Assembly: GCA_018435605.1 (NCBI GenBank)
Contig: JAHDNF010000025.1
Location: forward strand, 35,875-99,874
Reading direction: 5' to 3'
DNA from: a bacterium
GTDB taxonomy: Bacteria > Auribacterota > Auribacteria > Auribacterales > Auribacteraceae
DNA length: 64,000 nucleotides
Positions 44,218 to 53,229 of the stretch are shown here, piece after piece (within the stretch, counting starts at the first letter, position 1; each line of letters opens with the position of its first letter). Below the pieces are notes generated by a model. The model was not told the DNA's origin. It ran no database searches and saw nothing but the letters and a program-made list of their open reading frames with translations. The position numbers were made by a program, and so were the translations under genes.

Positions 44218-45543
44218 TTACCGATCTTTGTCAAGTTCTTTAAAGATACTGTCGAGGTTAGGTTCCAGCTCGACAGGCGCGTTCGCGTATTCGCATTCGA
44301 TTCCGGCGGCCTGACGCTGGTGATACGCCACTTTGAACCCTGAGAATTTCAAGCCGTGCGCTGTGGATATGACAACTACGCGATGATCTTTCTTTACTAC
44401 ACCCTGTTTTATCATCTTAAGCAATACGGCAAGAGCGACTCCGGTATGGGGACAGTTGTACATGCCGGTTCTGTCGCCCAAAGCGGATGCGTTAGCGAGT
44501 TCTTCTTCCGTAGCCTGCTCGACAATTCCGTCGAACTCTTTTAGGGTCTTGATAGCTTTATGAACGCTCACCGGATTGCCTATCTGAATGGCGCTTGCCA
44601 TGGTTTTGCCGGCGGTTATGGGTTCGAATGTCTTAAAACCTTTTAGATACGAAAGATATAGCGGGTTCGCCTGCGCCGCCTGCGCGAGAATTATCTGCGG
44701 GAGCCGGTTTATCAATCCCAACTTCCGCATCATTTGAAAACCGTTGCCCAGAGCGGATACGTTTCCGAGGTTGCCTCCGGGTATGATTACCACATCCGGC
44801 ACTTCCCAGTCGAATTGCTGGCATATTTCTATACTGATACTTTTTTGCCCTTCTATGCGAAGGGAGTTCATAGAATTGGCAAGGTATATGGATTCCGTGC
44901 GGGTCAACTGTTTGATCAATGCCATACATCCGTCGAAATCGGTATTTAGCGAAAACACTTTCGCGCCGTTTGCCAGCGGTTGAACCAGCTGGGCGGTAGA
45001 TATTTTGTTGTGCGGCAGAAGCACTATCGACGGAATTCCGGCGGCGGCGCAGTATGCCGCCAGAGCCGCGGACGTGTCGCCGGTGGACGCGCAGGCAACC
45101 GCCCTGATAGGCGCTCCGCCGGCAATCATCTGTTTGACCTGAGAAACCAGTACAGTCATTCCCAAATCTTTAAAAGAGCCGGTATGGCTGTTTCCGCAAA
45201 GTTTTATCCACACGTCCGGCACGCCGATTAGCTGGCCGAACCGTTCCGCCCAAAAAAGGTTGCTGTTGCCCTCGTACAACGATACAACGTTGCGGTTGTC
45301 TATTTGCGGAAGCACCCATTCCTTTTTGCCCCATACACCCGATCCGTAAGGGTAGCTGGTAGTAGCACTCCGTTTTTCGAACAGTTTTTTCCATTCGTCC
45401 GGAGTTTTGTCTGCAAGCGCGTCCATATCGTGCTCCACTTCCAGCAGAGAACCGCATTTTTTGCACTCGTAGACAATCTCGTCGAGCGGATAGGTCTGCC
45501 CGCATTCGTCGTTGAAACATTTAAACCATGCTTTATAGCTCAT
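44218..45543 (-). CDS. thrC: Threonine synthase
   Basis: PLP enzyme converting O-phosphohomoserine to threonine. The 441-aa product has an N-terminal zinc ribbon-like segment (CFNDEC, CKKC), as in the long bacterial/archaeal class. The PLP Lys125 is in [13 protein letters not shown], and the phosphate-binding loop is [12 protein letters not shown]. Other family blocks are [26 protein letters not shown] and [17 protein letters not shown] before the ATG supports the start. Confidence 0.95.
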   Translation of the reverse strand: MSYKAWFKCFNDECGQTYPLDEIVYECKKCGSLLEVEHDMDALADKTPDEWKKLFEKRSATTSYPYGSGVWGKKEWVLPQIDNRNVVSLYEGNSNLFWAERFGQLIGVPDVWIKLCGNSHTGSFKDLGMTVLVSQVKQMIAGGAPIRAVACASTGDTSAALAAYCAAAGIPSIVLLPHNKISTAQLVQPLANGAKVFSLNTDFDGCMALIKQLTRTESIYLANSMNSLRIEGQKSISIEICQQFDWEVPDVVIIPGGNLGNVSALGNGFQMMRKLGLINRLPQIILAQAAQANPLYLSYLKGFKTFEPITAGKTMASAIQIGNPVSVHKAIKTLKEFDGIVEQATEEELANASALGDRTGMYNCPHTGVALAVLLKMIKQGVVKKDHRVVVISTAHGLKFSGFKVAYHQRQAAGIECEYANAPVELEPNLDSIFKELDKDR

Positions 45544-45930
45544 TTATCACCCCGTTATGTTAATGGTTTGTTTTCAATAATGCTCATAATATACATTATT
45601 CCAAAGAAACCCTCAACCGAATAATATCCGGCCGGATTTGAATCAGGAAAATAACCGGCAGAGAACCTATTTTAGTTCGCAGTAAAAGGGTTTAGCCGTT
45701 TTGAAAACTTTGCGCGAAAAAAATTTAATTATTGGGATTATTTGCGGATCTCTCATAAAAATCGATATTTATAAAATTTAACCCCATGTAAAATTTATAA
45801 AAAAACTAATTTTTCCAGATCCATGTGCCGATTATATAAAATGATTTCGAATGAAAGTCGTAATTTTTGAGGTATGGTGCGGTATAAACCAAATGCCCTG
45901 AAATATACGAAACAGGAAACAGAGGTTGCT
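45544..45930. other. AT-rich intergenic region
   Basis: About 390 bases between the divergent thrC and REC-PilZ genes. It is strongly AT-rich and must hold both promoters, but no box pair stands out. No RNA gene or small ORF seen. An in-frame upstream reading (from 45874) has no ribosome-binding site. Confidence 0.4.
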
Positions 45931-46638
45931 ATGTACAATATCCTGCTGGTTGATTCGTCCGACGAAATGCTAAAAAAGATGATCGAACTGGACTCGCCGG
46001 CTATACAAAACGTATATCTAGCGGGAAATATAAAAGATTTGGAGAAATACATCAAAGACGGTTCGGTGGATATAATAGTATCCGATCTGTACCTTAACAA
46101 CGTAGAGCTTATGCCGTTTTTCGAGCGGTTGCGAAGTTCGTCGCACAACCTGCCGATCATCATAATTACAGCAGACCAGAGCAGAGACAACGTGCTCAAA
46201 GCCGCCAGCATCGGAACCATGGGGTACTATCTAAAACCGATTGAGGAAACCACGCTGGTTTCAAAAATACAAACCGCGCTGGATGTATACCACGATCACC
46301 ACCCGTCGAGAAATTACGTGCGTATAAAACCGCATGTATCCGACGTTATAGAACTTTACTACAAGGTGCCGGATTCGCAAACGAGATTTGAGGGAAAACT
46401 GATAGACATTAGCCTCGGAGGGCTGGCGTTCATACGTCAGGCCAACGATTTTTCTGCGGAAATCCGGAAAGACGGCGTAATAGATATCGAACTTACGATC
46501 GACAACAGCCTGCTTAAACTCAAATCGTTGGTAGTAAACATAATGGATATGCGTTGCAACGCGCAGTTCGTAGACCTGTCCCGTTCATGTCAGGAAATTC
46601 TGTCCACATATATTTACAAACGCATAGGCGTTCAATAA
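45931..46638 (+). CDS. Response regulator with REC and PilZ domains
   Basis: A 235-aa protein. Residues 1-120 are a receiver domain: the acidic pocket near LLVDSSDE, phospho-acceptor Asp52 in IIVSDLYL, Thr80 and Lys102 in YYLKPIE. Residues 125-235 are a PilZ domain with the cyclic-di-GMP motifs R127-NYV-R131 and D159-I-S161-L-G-G. It would combine a phosphorylation input with cyclic-di-GMP binding, typical in motility or surface control. AGAGGT fixes the start. It lies before the coiled-coil gene, which has its own promoter. Confidence 0.88.
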   Translation: MYNILLVDSSDEMLKKMIELDSPAIQNVYLAGNIKDLEKYIKDGSVDIIVSDLYLNNVELMPFFERLRSSSHNLPIIIITADQSRDNVLKAASIGTMGYYLKPIEETTLVSKIQTALDVYHDHHPSRNYVRIKPHVSDVIELYYKVPDSQTRFEGKLIDISLGGLAFIRQANDFSAEIRKDGVIDIELTIDNSLLKLKSLVVNIMDMRCNAQFVDLSRSCQEILSTYIYKRIGVQ

Positions 46639-46818
46639 TCACCGAGTCACACGCCTTACATTACTTCAATACATTATTATGCCTGTCAAAACAGCTTTGA
46701 AGTTGTATGCGCGATGATGTCTATTTATACACTTCCCTTGACGGATTCCTGAAGATTTTTACCTTACCGCAAACAGCGCAACGTGTTTCGGCGTGCGCGT
46801 TTCTTATGGGAATCTTAG

Positions 46819-46834
46819 TGGCACATTTTATGCT
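46819..46834 (+). promoter_or_regulatory. Sigma-54 promoter of the coiled-coil gene
   Basis: TGGCACATTTTATGCT matches the -24/-12 consensus TGGCAC-N5-TTGCW with one mismatch; the GG and GC are exactly 12 bases apart. Transcription would start near 46846, 58 bases before the gene, and rpoN itself is in this window. Confidence 0.65.
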
Positions 46835-46903
46835 TTATTATCGGAAAAACTTATTTCATGCTCTGTTATTACTGTTTACAAATATAATAAGGAGGATCGT
46901 TTC

Positions 46904-49156
46904 ATGCTGGAAAAACAAGACGCTACGGTATTTGAAGAAAAACATGATGCGCAGTCGTCTGATAATCGCAAAACAGGCGAAGAACTATTGCGCGAAAAAA
47001 TAAAAAAACTGTTTCCCGGCGCGCCCAGAGATCTTACTCAAGACGCTGTTGCGCCACAGCCGGTAAACGATACGCCCGCTACGCAGACCGCGCTTAAACA
47101 GGACGAACCCGCCTTAAACGCGGACAACGACGATCTTGATTCCGATATAAACGACCTTGCGTCCGCGCTTACAGATGAGGATATAGAGGATTCGGAGCAG
47201 GAGGAACAGGAAACTGCGTCTAAAAATACGACACAATCAAAAGAACCGGCAATCAAACCGTTCTCATTTTTCAGCGATTTTTTCAACAAATCAAATAACG
47301 ACGAGGAAGACCTGTCCGCCAAAAACGAAGCTCCACGCTCGTTTCTCGACGTGGACCCGGCGCAAACCGCCAACCGGATGTCCGATTACGCCAGCGGGTC
47401 GCGTCAGGAATTCGTAAATATCCTGTTTCAAGACGACGACAACGCAAAAGAAGAAGGGCTTGCAACCATACTGCGCGAAGAGATGGACTGGTATTACCGC
47501 CAGCGCGAATCGGAACGCGACCGGGTACAGCAGATTCAGGAACAACGCAACAAACTGGAAGAACGGTTCCGCATGGAAGAAGACGACATCAAGGCGGAAC
47601 TGGCCGAACTCGAACGGCGCAAACAGGAAGAAAAAGTAAAAATCAAACGTGTGCACGAAAACCGTCTGAAAATAGAGCAACAGCTTCATCAGCAGGAACG
47701 CGAACTCAGACGCAGTCTGGACGGACTCGAAGAAAAGAAGTTCCGGGAAATGAAACAACTTGAAATGATCGACCAGAAAAAACGACAGGGAGAAACCGCC
47801 CTCAAACAACTGGACGACTTGATGCGCGCTCAACTGGACGTAATCGAAAATAAAATATCTTCCGAAAAGGATAACTTAAAAAAATTGAAACTGCAAACTA
47901 TAGACGCACGGGAAAAACTGAAAGAATTCGAAACCATCCTGCAAGACAAACGCGAAGAACTCTGCGAACAACAACGGGAAAACGCCCGTGTGCTTAACAA
48001 ACTCAACGACGAAATCTCCCAAACCAACCGCAACGCCGAGGAACTGCGCGAAAAACTGATCGGCGAGGTCAACGAAATAATACTGCGGCGCAACGAGATA
48101 CAAGATCAAGTGGAAAAACATCACCGCGAATTCGATATCTTTAAAAAATCCACTGTATCCGAAAAAGAACGCCTTCAAGACGAAATCGCGCGCCTGTCAC
48201 GGTTCTGCGACGAGGAACGGGGGATTATAAACCAGCTCAAAGAGAAAAAAACAACGCTGGAACGAAGCATTAACGAAAAAGAAACAGCCTTCGCCCGCGA
48301 CATAGAAACGCTTCAGAAACAACAAAGCGAAATCGAACACCAGATCGCTCAGCTCAAACAACAGTTCGCCAAAGAATGGACTTTTTTCAACGAAAAGAAA
48401 AAAGACATGACCGAGCAGGAAACCACAATGCTCAGCAGAATAAAACAGAAAAAAGATGAACTGCGCAAACTCGATCACGACATCGCGCAGGAACACAAAC
48501 GCTACGATCACGACAAGGAAAAATTGAGCCTTGAACTGGAATCGGTTCATCAGGAAATCGAAATCGCTAAAGTCAAACTTTCCGAACTTAACAGCTCCAT
48601 AGACGACCAGCGTAGCCAGTTGCAATCTCTGGAAAAAAATTACAACGAACGTGTATCGGAAATCAACGCTAAGCTCGATGCGGAAGAACAAAAACTGTTC
48701 GACAAACGCAACGCTTTCGTCGATGAAGAACGGAAAATGGAACAGCAGTTAAAAGAACTGCAACAGAACTATAAAGATCAGGAAGACCAGCACAAAACAG
48801 AAATACATCAGCTGGAAAAAGAACGCGACCGCCTAAAACAACTAACCGAACAACTGCGGATGAAACACAGAGAACTCAACGACGAAATTTTAGACGCCAA
48901 ACGGCAACGCGATTCAATGCTCCTTGAACTCGACGGACAAAAACGCAACAAGGAAAAAGAACATATCTGCCAGACCGAAGAACTGTCGCAGATTCAAGCC
49001 GAAATCGCCAGAGCCCGCGAACTTCAACAGCAGGAAGAACAGGAACTGCAAAATATCGCTCACAAACGCCAGAAAGCTGAAGACGAATATCAGACGCGCA
49101 TCAAAAAACTGCGCAACGAAATTGACGATCTGGCGCAGAGGCGCATGAACGCATAA
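46904..49156 (+). CDS. Large coiled-coil protein, unknown function
   Basis: A 750-aa protein. The first 190 residues are acidic and low in structure (EEHD..., DDDLDSDINDLASALTDEDIEDSEQEEQE as landmarks at about 60-90). Residues 190-750 are an almost unbroken coiled coil of Glu, Lys, Gln, Arg and Leu heptads. There is no Walker motif, so it is not an SMC-type ATPase, and no signal peptide or membrane helix. AAGGAGG sets the start. The adjoining REC-PilZ regulator suggests a cytoskeletal or polar scaffold under surface-related control. The same coiled-coil content makes several antisense ORFs look open; they are not genes. Confidence 0.75.
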   Translation: MLEKQDATVFEEKHDAQSSDNRKTGEELLREKIKKLFPGAPRDLTQDAVAPQPVNDTPATQTALKQDEPALNADNDDLDSDINDLASALTDEDIEDSEQEEQETASKNTTQSKEPAIKPFSFFSDFFNKSNNDEEDLSAKNEAPRSFLDVDPAQTANRMSDYASGSRQEFVNILFQDDDNAKEEGLATILREEMDWYYRQRESERDRVQQIQEQRNKLEERFRMEEDDIKAELAELERRKQEEKVKIKRVHENRLKIEQQLHQQERELRRSLDGLEEKKFREMKQLEMIDQKKRQGETALKQLDDLMRAQLDVIENKISSEKDNLKKLKLQTIDAREKLKEFETILQDKREELCEQQRENARVLNKLNDEISQTNRNAEELREKLIGEVNEIILRRNEIQDQVEKHHREFDIFKKSTVSEKERLQDEIARLSRFCDEERGIINQLKEKKTTLERSINEKETAFARDIETLQKQQSEIEHQIAQLKQQFAKEWTFFNEKKKDMTEQETTMLSRIKQKKDELRKLDHDIAQEHKRYDHDKEKLSLELESVHQEIEIAKVKLSELNSSIDDQRSQLQSLEKNYNERVSEINAKLDAEEQKLFDKRNAFVDEERKMEQQLKELQQNYKDQEDQHKTEIHQLEKERDRLKQLTEQLRMKHRELNDEILDAKRQRDSMLLELDGQKRNKEKEHICQTEELSQIQAEIARARELQQQEEQELQNIAHKRQKAEDEYQTRIKKLRNEIDDLAQRRMNA

Positions 49157-49184
49157 ATCTATCTGCTGTAGAAACCTTATACGC

Positions 49185-49222
49185 AAAAAGTCATTCCGGA
49201 TACACCGCCGGAATGACTTTTT
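49185..49222 (+). terminator. Rho-independent terminator
   Basis: AAAAAGTCATTCCGG / CCGGAATGACTTTTT, a 15-bp stem with an 8-base loop and a T-tract, 29 bases after the coiled-coil gene. Confidence 0.9.
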
Positions 49223-49370
49223 GTTTTTGCGTCGGCCTGTCAGATTATATCAAAACTAATACATTGAAATCATAGTTGTTATGGGACTTCTTGCTTGCGT
49301 AGGATAGCACATGTGTCAACAATAACAGGAGTTCTAAGAACCCCCGTTTCTATAAAAATGATCCGCTACC

Positions 49371-49399
49371 TTGCGAAAATGAAAAATATATGGTATATA
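49371..49399 (+). promoter_or_regulatory. Candidate promoter of the PEP-CTERM gene at 49538
   Basis: TTGCGA (49371-49376), 17-bp spacer, TATATA (49394-49399). Confidence 0.4.
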
Positions 49400-49537
49400 A
49401 ACACTTAAGAGTTTTAAACAGATAAATTTTAGAGACTCTTTAAGGCTATGCCGGTTAAAGTTTTACGTACAGTGTCAACTTGGGCGCTAATGAATCTCGC
49501 TCATTTAACATTGAATATCAAAATGGAGATAGAAATT

Positions 49538-50278
49538 ATGAATATCAAAAAAATTGTTACTCTCACAATAATAATTTTAATTACACAAACTGGCATATGT
49601 TTTTCAGCAACAGTTTGGAATTTTAAAACTCGTACCGACGGCGGGCAAGTAGCTCCGTGGGGGCAAGACTATAGAGTATATGATGATGAACATGGCAACT
49701 CTGATGTTTGGCATTTTATGTATGGACCGATAGCGTCATCAAATCCGACTACTTTTAAAACCGATTTGGTCAGAGGCGGCTCGCTTTCTATTTTTTTCTG
49801 GAATACTCCTTCAGGCAATCGATACAATAATGCTTTTTATCGATACGGAAATTCGGTAGAAATTGTTAATCAGGAGTATGATATGATTATCGCTTTTGTT
49901 AGTCCGGTTCAAGGTTTATTTGACTTGTTTATTGATGTATATGAACATCATCAAAGCTCAGACGGACAATTTATCTATGTACAAAAAGACGATGTGATTC
50001 TTACATCAAAGCTTTTTCAAGCGAATGAACGTTCACAAATAAATTATCAAGTCGATCTTAACATCGGAGATACCTTATATTTTCGCATTAACAAAAATAA
50101 CAGTTCCAGTTGGGATCATCTATATTTAGAAGCTCTCACTATCACACAGGTTGAAGAAGTTGAAGAAGTTGAAGAAACGCCGGAAGTTATCCCCGAACCG
50201 GCATCTTTGGTATTGCTCGGTTTAGCGTTAGCAGGGCTAACCCGTAAAATAAAAAAACACGGGGACATTCAACTTTAG
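49538..50278 (+). CDS. PEP-CTERM exported protein
   Basis: A 246-aa protein starting at 49538 (GGAGAT upstream; earlier in-frame codons have none). Signal peptide MNIKKIVTLTIIILITQTGICFSA. The beta-rich middle has many aromatic residues. A VEEVEEVEE linker is encoded by three tandem GTTGAAGAA units at 50150-50176. The sorting signal is VIPEPASLVLLGLALAGL followed by TRKIKKHG. A surface-anchored protein of unknown binding target. Confidence 0.85.
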   Translation: MNIKKIVTLTIIILITQTGICFSATVWNFKTRTDGGQVAPWGQDYRVYDDEHGNSDVWHFMYGPIASSNPTTFKTDLVRGGSLSIFFWNTPSGNRYNNAFYRYGNSVEIVNQEYDMIIAFVSPVQGLFDLFIDVYEHHQSSDGQFIYVQKDDVILTSKLFQANERSQINYQVDLNIGDTLYFRINKNNSSSWDHLYLEALTITQVEEVEEVEETPEVIPEPASLVLLGLALAGLTRKIKKHGDIQL

Positions 50279-50336
50279 AAATTATGGCGACGGCATTAAT
50301 TAAAAAAATAACTTTTTACCTGAAGGAGACTTTAAA

Positions 50337-51017
50337 ATGAAACCAGCCGTGTGTTTGTTGACCTGTTTGATAATAGCTTGCGCTTCACAAGCTATAGCGG
50401 TTTCCGTTGTGATACAACCGGACGAATCCGGCAAAGATATTATCATCCGCTCGTATCTTCCGGCGGAAAGTTTCGATTCCACATGGCTGTATGTCCGAAA
50501 CGATGATACAGATGATTTATACCGGACAATGATCGAATTCGATCTGTCCTCTATATCTGTTCAGTCGGTCGATCAGGCTATTCTTCAGCTTTATTGTTAT
50601 CATCAGGAAGTTTCGGCGTCGCCGACAATATACGCCAACCGGATTACCAATCAATGGGAAGAAAATACGGTCAACTGGATATCTCACGGGACATCATATA
50701 CAACTGACGGCAGTGTTTCGCAGTCGGGAACTGCCGGCATCGGCTGGGTAAGCTGGGATGTTACCGATATTGTGAACGATTGGCTTAACACGTCAAACGG
50801 TATTCAAAATTACGGATTTATGTTGACCGGAAACAATATACAACCCAATAACCGTACATTTTTTTATTCGTCGGACTATCTGGCGGATACTTCGCTTCGC
50901 CCTAAACTTTCACTGGAATATACCGAACCGCCTGCGCCGCCGGCTGTTCCGGAACCTGTTTCGGCAATGCTCATCATCGCAGGTATAACCGGACTGATTA
51001 TCAGGAAAAAAAGATAA
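50337..51017 (+). CDS. DNRLRE-domain PEP-CTERM exported protein
   Basis: A 226-aa protein with AAGGAG before the ATG. Signal peptide MKPAVCLLTCLIIACASQAIA. The body matches the DNRLRE-type beta domain: YRTMIEFDLSSI, AILQLYCY, WEENTVNWISHG, SWDVTDIVNDWLN and NYGFMLTG. It ends PAVPEPVSAMLIIAGITGLIIRKKR, an exosortase sorting signal. It is 58 bases after the previous PEP-CTERM gene, so the pair probably forms an operon. Confidence 0.88.
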   Translation: MKPAVCLLTCLIIACASQAIAVSVVIQPDESGKDIIIRSYLPAESFDSTWLYVRNDDTDDLYRTMIEFDLSSISVQSVDQAILQLYCYHQEVSASPTIYANRITNQWEENTVNWISHGTSYTTDGSVSQSGTAGIGWVSWDVTDIVNDWLNTSNGIQNYGFMLTGNNIQPNNRTFFYSSDYLADTSLRPKLSLEYTEPPAPPAVPEPVSAMLIIAGITGLIIRKKR

Positions 51018-51063
51018 AACATGATGCAATAAGAGCAACAACGCAAATTACAATTATGTACAT
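51001..51063 (-). CDS. 20-aa hydrophobic micro-peptide
   Basis: MYIIVICVVALIASCFIFFS: a single membrane helix with two Cys. AAAGGAGA lies before the ATG. Its end overlaps the convergent PEP-CTERM gene by 17 bases. Far below ORF cut-offs; support is the ribosome-binding site and the uniform hydrophobicity. Type I toxin-like peptides have this form, but no antitoxin RNA is shown. Confidence 0.45.
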   Translation of the reverse strand: MYIIVICVVALIASCFIFFS

Positions 51064-51160
51064 AAAATTATTCTCCTTTGCGGATAATGAAGAGGGCGAT
51101 AATGCCTATCTTATGCAGGTAACGCGAAGCCCGTTGGCTGGCTTATTTTAAAGTCCATAA

Positions 51161-51262
51161 TTAAGATGATACTTCAGGTTCATTCGCTAAACTCATATAT
51201 TTTTCTTCAGCAGGACATTTATTGTTACAAAACCACTCGGATACTATATCGTGGTATCTCAT
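51161..51262 (-). CDS. 33-aa micro-peptide with strong ribosome-binding site
   Basis: An ORF with AAGGAGG seven bases before its ATG. The product starts MRYHDIVSEWFCNNKCPAEE and ends ANEPEVSS, with Cys12 and Cys16. It precedes the 20-aa membrane peptide by about 100 bases on the same strand, so they may be co-transcribed. No modification enzyme lies nearby. Function unknown. Confidence 0.5.
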   Translation of the reverse strand: MRYHDIVSEWFCNNKCPAEEKYMSLANEPEVSS

Positions 51263-51341
51263 TAGGTAATCCTCCTTGAGTTTAGCATTATTTCTTTTTA
51301 ACCAAAAGTGTTTACCTAATTATAACGCTCTTTTTGCCCAA

Positions 51342-51452
51342 TTTATTCTGCATTTATTCTGCATTTATTCTGCAAAATCGAGCTCATTTAAGTGTATTTA
51401 TTCTGCAAAAACGTCTCATTTATTCTGCAATTTTTATTTTTTATTTATTCTG
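51342..51452. repeat. Six-copy TTTATTCTG(CA) repeat
   Basis: Copies at 51342, 51353, 51364, 51397, 51419 and 51444. The first three are perfect 11-bp tandems. On the reverse strand the unit reads TGCAGAATAAA. The copy at 51444 covers the last codons and TAA stop of the AlbA_2/RecG-like gene, so the array may have grown from its 3' end. Spacing is too short and irregular for CRISPR. Confidence 0.8.
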
Positions 51453-53098
51453 AAAGCGCCCAATAAGGAGCTTTCCTTGACGCTGTGTTACGAATAAGAC
51501 CTTTACGACGCAGATTAGTCAACAAATTAGAAATTTTATTTCTTTTTTGTGTATCGTCTAACGCATCGCTAAGTTTATCCCATAAAAAACTATTAATATC
51601 TTCCCTTGATGCTTTATTAAACTTTTCCAAATAACCCACAATCAATTCCGCATAGTGCTGATCATTCAAGGCACGCAATTTAATATATTCAGCCTTTTTA
51701 TCTATTACCTGCGCTACTATTGAAGAAATATGCACGTTCGGTTTTCGACCTTCTATCAATCCTGCTCGGCGTAAATGCTGTGTTGTCTTGGAAGGTAAAC
51801 TAAGTTTCTTTTGAACACGATCTAACGCGATAGTATCAACAAGAGAAATATCTTTTTTTTGCATTAACAAACGGCTATATGCAGGATCAACCACTTTTCC
51901 ATGAATAGTCATGCGCACCGAATTACATTCCGACAAATCATAATCGGGTAATGGCAAAAATCGTTTAGCCTGTACCAAATGCATTTCGTGTATCCCATAG
52001 CCCATGGTATCGATCATATTTAACTCTGCCATAGCCTGTACCAGAAATGTATTTCTGTATCGCCGGGAAATTTTACTGCCGAAAATATAATCGTCAGGAC
52101 TACCTTCAAAAAAACTGCCTTCGTTTTCAAAAACAAGTTTATCTTGAAATTCAGTAACGATAATACGTCCATTACGAGTATAGTCTTGATGTGCAATACA
52201 GTTATGTAATGCCTCTAAAACAACCTTTTGATCATATTTTGCAACTTCAATCGGAAGCAGTTCGTCATCAGGTAGAATACGAATCTGAATATTACGGATT
52301 TTGTGATAGAGAAAGGTTGTGCTCAAAAGAAATGGAGGGTAAAAGTGTTCATAAGCTCTTTCGGTGCCTTCCAGTTTCCATACCATTTGAGCAGGGTGAG
52401 GCGATAGAAGATGAGCCGACTCAGGTTTGCCTAATAAAAGCAATGTCGTATTAGTTATATGCCCATCCTGAGTCAAACGCGCTCTATTAAGAAAAGTTTT
52501 CGTATCCCAACTTTTAATTTCATCTTCTGGAAAGCGATTTGCATATTTTCGGGCAAAAGATTCCCTTGCTTTCTGCACTGCAACTGGATCAAGATGATTT
52601 ATATTGGCCTTATCAACGACTTGAGCTGACCAATCAACCGCACGTGTTTGATTACGTATTTCATCCTGTTTGTCCCACCCCAACGCATTTAAACTTTCAC
52701 CTGCACGCGCAATGTCCATTCCAAGAAACTGGCATTCCTTGAGGAGCCGCCGGTATTTCAAAAAGAATTACACGACTTTTTTGATAATTCAACTCATGTA
52801 TATTTCTGAAGGTAATGTTTGGCTCAGTCCCTTGAGAAATTTGTATTTTCAAACTCTGTAATCGTTCTGACTTAGTGCGATAATTTGTGCCGACAATTTG
52901 CCGTGATTTATTATCTACACCAAAAACAAGCCATGCATATTCATGATTTCGCAGATTAGCTTCATTTGATAAAGCCGAAAAATATTTCCCAATATCATGA
53001 GTACTGTACCCATCCCCAGCACGCTTGAACTCAATTACCTCTGTTTCCCAAATTCCTATAAGTTTAGTAAGTAAGTTTTCCAAAGCCGACTGTTCCAT
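51445..53098 (-). pseudogene. AlbA_2/RecG-like ATP-binding regulator, frameshifted
   Basis: Two overlapping frames form one protein of about 551 aa. The first (53098-52697) is an AlbA_2 (Schlafen-type) domain: ETEVIEFKRAG, LSNEANLRNHEYAWLVFGVDN, VLFEIPAAPQGMPVSWNGH. The second (from about 52710 to 51445) continues with RAGESLNALGWDKQDEIR, the HATPase_c_4-like NCIAHQDYTRNGRIIVTEF, and C-terminal winged helices. The break lies at GGACATTGCGCGTGC near 52703-52717; two more bases (a further GC) would restore the frame. Genes of this family are often mobile and phase-affected. A good start (AAGGAG) is kept. Confidence 0.85.
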
Positions 53099-53229
53099 GC
53101 CCGCTCCTTAAATGCACTTTACTTTGGTGTACGTACAGATATCTCAGGATAAAAAGGGTGAAAAAAGACATATAAAACAGATAATGCCCCTTTTAGTCTC
53201 TCCTTCTATACACCCTTATGGACGCTAGA

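Larger units (their letters stand above)
49157..49537. other. Terminator and leader region
   Basis: Contains the coiled-coil gene terminator and a candidate promoter of the next PEP-CTERM gene (49371-49399). Otherwise no RNA gene or ORF is supported; an upstream in-frame reading from 49448 lacks a ribosome-binding site. Confidence 0.4.

Noticed and set aside
46707..47003. 98-aa ORF before the coiled-coil gene
   Set aside because: It spans the sigma-54 site, has no ribosome-binding site and runs in another frame through the real gene's start.
47291..49186. Several long reverse-strand ORFs opposite the coiled-coil gene
   Set aside because: They are the antisense of Glu/Lys/Gln codons, giving Phe/Leu-rich products with no start signals.
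51342..51452. CRISPR-like array
   Set aside because: Unit is only 9-11 bases, spacers are absent or 13-24 bases, and no cas genes are nearby.
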